From: JBBRLG01 sp038231495
GTDB lineage: Bacteria > Planctomycetota > Planctomycetia > Gemmatales > Gemmataceae
NCBI GenBank assembly: GCA_038231495.1
Contig: JBBRLG010000005.1
Location: forward strand, 1 to 40,895
DNA: 40,895 nt
Direction: 5' to 3'
The notes under the pieces were generated by a model. It was not told the origin of the DNA and searched no databases. It saw nothing but the letters and a program-made list of their open reading frames with translations. Position 1 is the stretch's first letter; every line of letters begins with the position of its first letter. Positions 35,146-40,895 of the stretch are shown in pieces. The translations under genes and the position numbers were made by a program.

Positions 35146-36561
35146 ATGACCGACTCGGCTCCGAATTCTGGCACGATGAATCTGAGGGAACTGGCACGAA
35201 TCAATGCCGTGGATGCTGACTTGAACAGGAGATTCAGCAAGCGGTTGGAGGTTCAACCCTCACTGACAAGGCAACTCGTTAGCTTTCAAGCAAATAAAGA
35301 AAGAGCCGCGTATCGTTGGTACAAATACAAGGAGGCCTTTTCTGCTGCGTTGGTGGAACATCTGTTATGCACCCAAGGAATAGTCGAAGGCCCGATCCTC
35401 GATCCCTTTGCGGGAATGGGCACAACGCTTTTTTCGGCAAGCTCTCAAGGCTTGAATGCGGATGGCATTGAACTGCTTCCGATCGGACAGCAGATCATTC
35501 GCACCCGACTCAGCCTTCAGGATTTCGAGGAGACGGATCTCGCCATCCTAACGGGGTGGAAAAACGGCCAACCCTGGAATCATACGAGTTGGAGAATTCC
35601 GCTGCCGTCTTTGCGAATCACGCAAGGAGCGTATCCGGTGGATACGCTTGCAGTAATCGAACGGTACCTGAGCGCGATTCAATCGGAAGATTTGAACGTT
35701 CAGGGCGTGTTGAGATTCGCGCTGCTTTGTGTACTTGAATCGGTCAGCTACACGCGCAAGGACGGGCAATATCTCCGCTGGGATCATCGGTCCGGCCGGC
35801 GGCAAGGCGCAAAGCCCTTCAATAAGGGACGGGTCGTACCATTTGACGAGGCGATCGCGAAAAAACTTTCGGAGATCACTGACGACAGCTGCAAACAAGC
35901 GCCAGCCGACTTGTTCCCTGACAACCCTGCGGGAAGGATAAAACTCCTGACGGGATCATGCCTGGATTTGCTTCCCACCCTTGCGGCAGGGAGTTACTCC
36001 GCGATAATCACTTCGCCGCCTTACTGCAATCGTTACGATTACACCCGGACTTATGCGTTGGAGCTAGCGCTTTTGGAAATCGGCGAAAGACAATTGGTGG
36101 ATTTGCGACAGCAAATGTTGAGTTGTACCGTGGAGAATCGGGCGAAAGATTTGCTCGCGATGAACCCGAACTGGAAAAGGGCTGTCGAGGCCGCGAACAG
36201 CCAAGACTTATTGCAGACTATCCTAACGTACTTAGAAGGCCTAAAGCAAAGTGGCGAGCTAAACAACACAGGTATCCCAAGGATGGTACGGGGCTATTTC
36301 TACGAAATGGCGTGCATCATCGCGGAATCCGCGCGAGTGCTTAAACCGCGCGGGCTTCTGCTGATGGTGAATGACAATGTGCGCTATGCTGGTGCCAGTG
36401 TCTCAGTGGATCTGATCCTTTCCGACATGGCAGAGAAGTTGGGGTTCGCGGTCGAGAAGATTCTTGAGCTACCCACCGGCAAAGGCAATAGCAGCCAACA
36501 AATGGGTGCGCACGGTCGTGATAGATTAAGAAAGTGCATTTACATATGGCGAAAGAATTGA
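35146..36561 (+). CDS. DNA methyltransferase, probable N4-cytosine (M.AvaI/M.BsoBI-like)
   Basis: A 471-aa site-specific methyltransferase. Motif I is DPFAGMGT (86-93), and the catalytic motif IV is TSPPY (289-293), typical of N4-cytosine or N6-adenine enzymes. The two are separated by about 195 residues, likely the target recognition part, so the order is I - recognition - IV (alpha-like). The next gene encodes an AvaI/BsoBI-type endonuclease, so this is the cognate protective enzyme; that family protects CYCGRG by N4-methylation (family knowledge). Motifs are intact. The 3' end overlaps the endonuclease gene by 16 bases, so they are co-translated. Start ATG 35146, with AAGGGAATG upstream. 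GC is lower than in flanking housekeeping genes, consistent with transfer. Confidence 0.88.
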   Translation: MTDSAPNSGTMNLRELARINAVDADLNRRFSKRLEVQPSLTRQLVSFQANKERAAYRWYKYKEAFSAALVEHLLCTQGIVEGPILDPFAGMGTTLFSASSQGLNADGIELLPIGQQIIRTRLSLQDFEETDLAILTGWKNGQPWNHTSWRIPLPSLRITQGAYPVDTLAVIERYLSAIQSEDLNVQGVLRFALLCVLESVSYTRKDGQYLRWDHRSGRRQGAKPFNKGRVVPFDEAIAKKLSEITDDSCKQAPADLFPDNPAGRIKLLTGSCLDLLPTLAAGSYSAIITSPPYCNRYDYTRTYALELALLEIGERQLVDLRQQMLSCTVENRAKDLLAMNPNWKRAVEAANSQDLLQTILTYLEGLKQSGELNNTGIPRMVRGYFYEMACIIAESARVLKPRGLLLMVNDNVRYAGASVSVDLILSDMAEKLGFAVEKILELPTGKGNSSQQMGAHGRDRLRKCIYIWRKN

Positions 36562-37511
36562 AGGCTTTTCGCAGGCACCTCAATGGTGCGCGAGGTCTCG
36601 TCACGACTTCCGAAAACACGCGAGCGGGCTTTATTTCGCTCGCCTTGGAGCGGAACCGCCGGGCGACCCGATTCGTTGCCGAAGGCAGGGATTTGAAGGT
36701 CAATGCGGCTCAGGTGAAAACGCCACCGTCCCTGCGTGACATCGATCGAATTCAGGCAGCCCTGCTCACGGCCGCAGGGGTTTCCGACAAGGCCGCCGGC
36801 CACTTTCTTGAATCGGACAAAGACGTTGCGATCGAAAATCTGATTGCGGAGTTCTTGGAACCTGCCGGTAGTGCCTTTGTCGAAGAGTTGGTTTACCGGT
36901 TTTTGTTGACACGCGGAGACACGCTGGGCGGATCGATGCGAAACGTCGGTGGCGTCCTCGCACAACGAAAGCTCTCCCGTGCTTTGACGGCTTCCCTTAC
37001 CAACGCGGGGCGGCACTTCCGGTGGCTCCATGCTGCCACCGGCGCGTGGGCTGAGATACCGCCAACCGGGACTGCCGGTTTGGAATCGGATTTGCGCGGA
37101 ATTACATGGGATAAAGGCCGCCAACCAAGAACATTGATATACAATTTACATGTACCGACCGTCAGGAATAATGTGGACCTTTGCTTACTCGACTGTTCCC
37201 ATGAAGCATTTCAAGCGGGTGCGTTTCGCGATGCAGCGCAGTATGTCGCACTCGGCGAATTAAAAGGCGGAGTTGATCCGGCGGGAGCTGATGAACACTG
37301 GAAAACCGCTCACACGGCGTTGACCCGCGTTCGCCAGTCGTTCGCCAAAGCAACCTGCTCACCTGCACTTTTCTTCGTGGGTGCCGCCATCGCGGAAAAC
37401 ATGGCACATGAGATTTGGGAGTTGTTAGAATCAGGCCTACTTGCCAACGCCGCCAATTTGACGATCGACGATCAGGTCGCATCACTTTGTAGTTGGCTTT
37501 GCGATTTGTGA
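36546..37511 (+). CDS. Type II restriction endonuclease, AvaI/BsoBI family
   Basis: A 321-aa endonuclease closely resembling AvaI and BsoBI, which cut C^YCGRG. Recognisable stretches are RAGFISLALERN, LTAAGVSDKAAGHF, FLEPAGSAFVEELVYRFLL, GDTLGGSMRN and ALGELKGGVDPAGADEHWKT. Catalytic residues are all present: D211 (NNVDLCLL), E238 and K240 (GELKGG), H251 (DEHWK). These sit at almost the same numbers as BsoBI D212, E240, K242 and H253. It starts inside the methyltransferase gene at ATG 36546, a GTG at 36534 being less likely. The pair should be a complete restriction-modification system for CYCGRG or a close variant (inferred from family). Length matches BsoBI (about 320 aa). Confidence 0.92.
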   Translation: MAKELKAFRRHLNGARGLVTTSENTRAGFISLALERNRRATRFVAEGRDLKVNAAQVKTPPSLRDIDRIQAALLTAAGVSDKAAGHFLESDKDVAIENLIAEFLEPAGSAFVEELVYRFLLTRGDTLGGSMRNVGGVLAQRKLSRALTASLTNAGRHFRWLHAATGAWAEIPPTGTAGLESDLRGITWDKGRQPRTLIYNLHVPTVRNNVDLCLLDCSHEAFQAGAFRDAAQYVALGELKGGVDPAGADEHWKTAHTALTRVRQSFAKATCSPALFFVGAAIAENMAHEIWELLESGLLANAANLTIDDQVASLCSWLCDL

Positions 37512-37623
37512 CCATTGCGGCGGCTGCGCGGCATCGCTGTGGACAATAAAAATGCTATCAGATCCATCCTTCGATTAAGTCGGCTGTATGAAGGAATCCT
37601 ACCGGATTCGCCTGGAATAGATA

Positions 37624-40587
37624 ATGAATAGATCCGAAGCCGAACGACAAATGGATGCACTTGCCGTACCTTCTGACTATGCCGACGGCGATCTCGTCCG
37701 CAGCCCGAGGGAAATGTACAAGCACTACGGCGTCGGCCGCGTGCAAAAGGTGAAGAACGGCATCGTCAAAATCGAGTTCAACCCGTCCGTCTTCATGGAG
37801 CCTCCGTACCGATCCGAAAACAAGCTGCTGAAGGTGGAGGAGACGGAGCGCGTCGATTCGCCGCTGGACCGGGCCAAGCGCGGGCAGTGGGACGAGGCGT
37901 GGCGCTTCGAGATGAAAATGCAGGCGGCCCGGTTCTTGACGGGCAACAAGGGCGGACAACTGGCCAACGCCCGCACCGAGATTCTGCCGCATCAGATTTT
38001 CACCGCCCACCGCGTGGTGTCCAGCCCGAAGCGCCGCTTTTTGCTGGCCGATGAGGTCGGGTTGGGCAAGACCATCGAAGCCGGCATGATCTGGCAAGCA
38101 CTGCACCAGCGCGGCCAGGCGAAACGGACGTTGATTATCACCCCCGCCGGACTCACCGCCCAGTGGCAGGAAGAGTTGCAGGACAAGTTCGGGTTCACCT
38201 TCGAGATTTTCGGCCGCGACTTCTTGGCGATCAACCCCCGCATCTGGACCTACAAGGCCGCCGCCATCGCCTCCATCGACCGGCTCAAACGGCCCGAGCA
38301 CAAGCGGTTCCTCCTGGAAAGCCGCAAGTGGGACCTCATCATCTTCGACGAGGCCCACCGGCTCAGCGCGGTCAACTACAGCACGCGCAAGGTCGATAAG
38401 ACGCAAAACTACAAGCTGGCCGAGGAGCTGCGCAAGAACGATTATTGCGAGGCCTTGCTCCTGCTCACGGCGACGCCGCACCAGGGCGAGGAGAACCATA
38501 GCCGTTTCAAAAATCTGCTGGCCCTGCTTGATGACGAAATCGACTTCGGCGGGTTGGAGGAAGCCGACCTCTACAGCGGCGCCAGCGGCGGCAAGAAGTT
38601 CACGGAACTGGTCATCCGCACGCCCAAGAAAGACGTTACTGACGCGCAGGGCCGGAAGGTCTTCAAGGGTCGGCAAACGCGCCGGCTCCAATGTAAAATG
38701 TACCCCGATGAGGAAGCTTTTTACACGGCCGTCGCCGAGTACATCCGCGAAGGCTACCAGCTGTTGGAGCGCGTTCACGACCCGGCCCGCAAGCGCGCGG
38801 CCGGCTTCCTGTTGACGACGTTTCAAAAGCTCAACGCCAGCTCGACGGCCGCCATTCGCTCCGCGCTGGACAAACGGCTGCAACGGCTGCGCGGCACGCT
38901 GGCCGACCTGCCGGAACCTCCGGAGGACCCGGAGTTGATCGACGACCGCTTCGAGGGCGAGAACGACGAACGCCGTCTCCTCTGGGAAGATTGCGACATC
39001 CTTCAAGAAGAGATCAGCACGCTTGAAGCGCTCTTGGCCCGCACGGTCAAGCGCGACAAGAAACTCGGCGAACTGCTGGCCTTGATCGCCCATATCGAAA
39101 CAGAAAGCCCGCGCGGCCGGGAAGAGAAAGTGTTGATCTTCACCGAGTACCGCGAGACGCAGCGGCACCTGGTTATGGAACTGGAAGGGAAATACGGCCG
39201 GGGAGCGGTCGTCGTCATCCACGGCGGCATGAAGCTGGAACGGCGCGAGGAAAACGAACAAGACGCCGAGGCGATCTGGGCGCCGTTCGCCGCTGACGGG
39301 GCGCTCGAAGCGCCGAGCACGAAGCGGACCAGCCAGCGCCTCTTCCGCGATCACCCGCGCGTGCGCTTCCTGGTGTCCACGGAAGCGGGCGGCGAAGGCA
39401 TCAATCTTCAGTTTTGCCACATCTGTGTGAACTACGACTTGCCCTGGAACCCCATGCGCGTCGAGCAGCGCGTGGGCCGGGTTTATCGCTACGGCCAGCA
39501 GAAGGTCGTGCAAGTCTACAACTTGTTCAACAAGGCAACCATCGAGGAGCTGGTGCAGTCGTATATCGAGGACCGCCTGGACCGGGCGGCGAAGGCGCTG
39601 GCCAAGGTGACGGGCGAGGATCCGGAGGAGATCAAGGGCGCGCTGAACGGCCAACTCGAAAGCGAAATCGATCCGGCGGAGATTTATCAGCGAGCCATGG
39701 TGGACGGGAATCTGAACAAGCAGACCAAGGAGGAAATCGTCGAGGCGGTCGAGCGCGCCAAAAAAGGTAACCGTTCACCGGCATCAACTGCTCCCCCCTT
39801 GCGAAGGGGGGTAGGGGGGGTAAGAACGATTAATGTACTCGGTCATGGCGCTCTCTTAACCCCCCCTACCCCCCCTTCGTAAGGGGGGGAGTGAACGGTT
39901 ACCAAAAAAGCTTACGAGATCGCCACGCAAAGTCTCTTCCGCGACGTCTCCAGCTATTCGTTCGACAACTACCGGCGCGAGCTTGCCTCGGCATTGACGC
40001 TTTCGGATTTACAGAAATTCACCGAGCGTTTCCTGGCCAAGCATCGCCGACAGGTGCTGCGCAAGGGACCGTTTTTGGAGTTTCTGGTTCCCGATGTTTT
40101 GAAAGCCAAGGGCATTCCCGAGCGCTATCGCAATGCCACCTTCGACCGCAAGACGGCGATTGAGCGCCCCGACGCGGAGTTCCTGGCCCTGGGCCATCCG
40201 TTCGTGGACGCGCTGCTCGAATACGTCGGTTCCTACGATTTCGGTGGTTTAACGGCCCGGCGCACGCTCATGGAGCCGAAGTTCGCAGGACGATCGGGAT
40301 ACCTGTTTATCTTCGTCTTGCGGCAGCGCATCACGCGCGAAGGCGATGACGAGTGCCTTTTCCAGTTTACCCCGGTGTTCGTGAGGTCGGACGGCCAAAT
40401 CGACGACGAGGCCCTACCCGCGGCGTTAGGGGCCTCTATCGTTGAAACGATGCAAGCCGAGGTGCCGCTGCCCGATCCGGGGCCGGCGTGGCAGACGGCG
40501 CGCGAACACGTTGAAAAGACGGCGGGCATCTGGGATTGGGCGGAGGATGTGGAGTCACTTGGAATGAGTTGGGTTTTATTTGAGTAG
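37624..40587 (+). pseudogene. RapA/SNF2-like helicase gene interrupted by MITE copy 3
   Basis: Residues 1-75 resemble the Tudor-like N-terminus of RapA (DGDLVRSPREMYKHYGVGRV). The SNF2/SF2 core follows: motif I ADEVGLGKT (142-150), DEAH (242-245), LLLTATPHQGEE and QRVGRVYRYGQQ (from 615). After residue 714 (position 39766) a 136-bp element plus its 8-bp duplication is inserted. The 144-bp gain is exactly 48 codons, so the frame resumes at 39901 with KKAYEIATQSLFRDVSSYSF and ends WVLFE at 40587. But the element supplies in-frame TAA (39880) and TGA (39892). The repaired protein would be about 939 aa. What can still be made is a C-terminally truncated helicase of about 750 aa. It follows the AvaI-like pair by 112 bases and may have been an accessory of it, or a DISARM DrmD-like helicase (alternative). 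Confidence 0.85.
39767..39902 (-). mobile_element. MITE copy 3 inside the helicase gene (duplication CAAAAAAG)
   Basis: A 136-bp copy in the opposite orientation to copies 1 and 2, and very close to copy 1 in sequence. Flanks 39759-39766 and 39903-39910 are both CAAAAAAG. The insertion is precise and splits the helicase coding frame. Its high similarity to copy 1 and perfect flanks suggest it is among the younger insertions. Confidence 0.92.
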
Positions 40588-40684
40588 CCGGTCTATTCAG
40601 GTCAGAGTCTTTCACCACTTTTGGCGGGGAGAATTGCCGTCGTGCGAGCGCCCGGCAAGGTTGTTCGCTCGCCGGGAGGAGGGG

Positions 40685-40722
40685 GCCGTGTACGCCGGTC
40701 ATCATTCCCCGGCGTACACGGC
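40685..40722 (+). terminator. Hairpin downstream of helicase gene
   Basis: GCCGTGTACGCCGG (40685-40698) and CCGGCGTACACGGC (40709-40722) are perfect 14-bp inverse complements with a 10-nt loop, about 100 bases after the helicase stop. No T-run follows. A weaker GCGAGC/GCTCGC pair lies just upstream (about 40645-40672). Confidence 0.55.
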
Positions 40723-40772
40723 ACCACCTGCGCCCCAAAACCGCACTACCTTTACCCGTCTATCTTAGCACG

Positions 40773-40838
40773 TCGGGTGTCGGGTGTCGGGAGGGATCGG
40801 GTGTCGGGTGTCGGGTGTCGGGTGTCGGGTGTCGGAAG
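40773..40838 (+). repeat. Heptamer tandem repeat TCGGGTG
   Basis: Seven exact TCGGGTG units: two at 40773-40786, then a 10-base variant (TCGGGAGGGA), then five at 40797-40831, followed by TCGGAAG. Short heptamer arrays of this kind are simple slippage-prone repeats. There is no spacer pattern, so it is not a CRISPR array. Confidence 0.85.
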
Positions 40839-40851
40839 AGGGGAACATAAA

Positions 40852-40884
40852 TAGCTGTTAGCTGTTAGCTGTCAGCTGTCAGCC
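40852..40884 (+). repeat. Heptamer tandem repeat T(T/C)AGCTG
   Basis: About four and a half units of TTAGCTG/TCAGCTG right after the first heptamer array. Unrelated in sequence but the same 7-base period. Confidence 0.8.
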
Positions 40885-40895
40885 AATTCCGACAC

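Noticed and set aside
37558..39654. Minus-strand 698-codon frame opposite the helicase gene
   Set aside because: Antisense shadow; the plus strand carries every helicase motif.
40773..40884. Possible CRISPR array
   Set aside because: The repeats are contiguous 7-base units with no spacers; no cas genes in the window.

Overview
The window is high-GC bacterial DNA that looks like a planctomycete, most probably of the Gemmataceae. Two predicted exported proteins (621-2537 and 15578-16960) carry the N-terminal 'LE-x-LE-x-R-LVP' motif typical of that group, there is a giant Ser/Thr kinase fused to WD40 repeats, and gene density is loose with many hairpins and gene fragments. This assignment rests on family resemblance only; there is no rRNA or tRNA in the window.

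Layout. 1-6000: an exported DUF4214/vanadium-haloperoxidase-like fusion, a small membrane protein, a truncated MazF-like toxin behind a 180-aa partner, and an SF1 UPF1/SMUBP2-type helicase whose N-terminus looks like a DbpA-type RNA-binding domain. 6100-11500: a membrane-anchored CX5R phosphatase, an LptF/LptG-type permease, a DUF457/YdjM-like membrane protein, a FadB/FadJ-type beta-oxidation enzyme and a small conserved protein. 11480-15500 (minus strand): a compact redox cluster of ECF sigma factor, zinc-finger anti-sigma factor, MXKDX-like repeat lipoprotein, cytochrome b, sulfite-oxidase-like molybdoprotein with a 3' frameshift, thioredoxin-like protein and a membrane protein. 15578-20889: a repetitive GNGNN surface-type protein diverging from the kinase-WD40 gene.

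21000-41000 is accessory in character. It holds an MmeI-type (type IIL) restriction-modification enzyme followed by an HNH protein; a graveyard of sigma-factor and PIN-toxin fragments; an RdgC-like protein; housekeeping genes for tRNA threonylcarbamoylation (tsaC/sua5) and serine acetyltransferase; a small acidic protein paired with a GNAT-like protein; a short SecA paralogue; an SDR; and then a second restriction island. That island contains a decayed hypothetical gene, a remnant of a type IIG-like nuclease, a complete AvaI/BsoBI-type methyltransferase/endonuclease pair and a RapA-like helicase gene.

The strongest unexplained signal is a family of about 135-bp non-coding elements at 8666-8801, 27092-27226 and 39767-39902. 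Each starts GTAACCGTTCA, ends in its inverse, contains a long C-tract/G-tract inverted repeat, and is flanked by a perfect 8-bp target duplication that differs at each site (GAAGTAGC, AATTGGTG, CAAAAAAG). One copy splits the helicase gene by an exactly in-frame 144-bp gain that supplies two stop codons, and another sits in the loop of an older hairpin. A 243-bp relative with the same ends lies at 29395-29637. The ends and duplication size fit mobilisation by an IS66-family transposase, none of which is encoded here.
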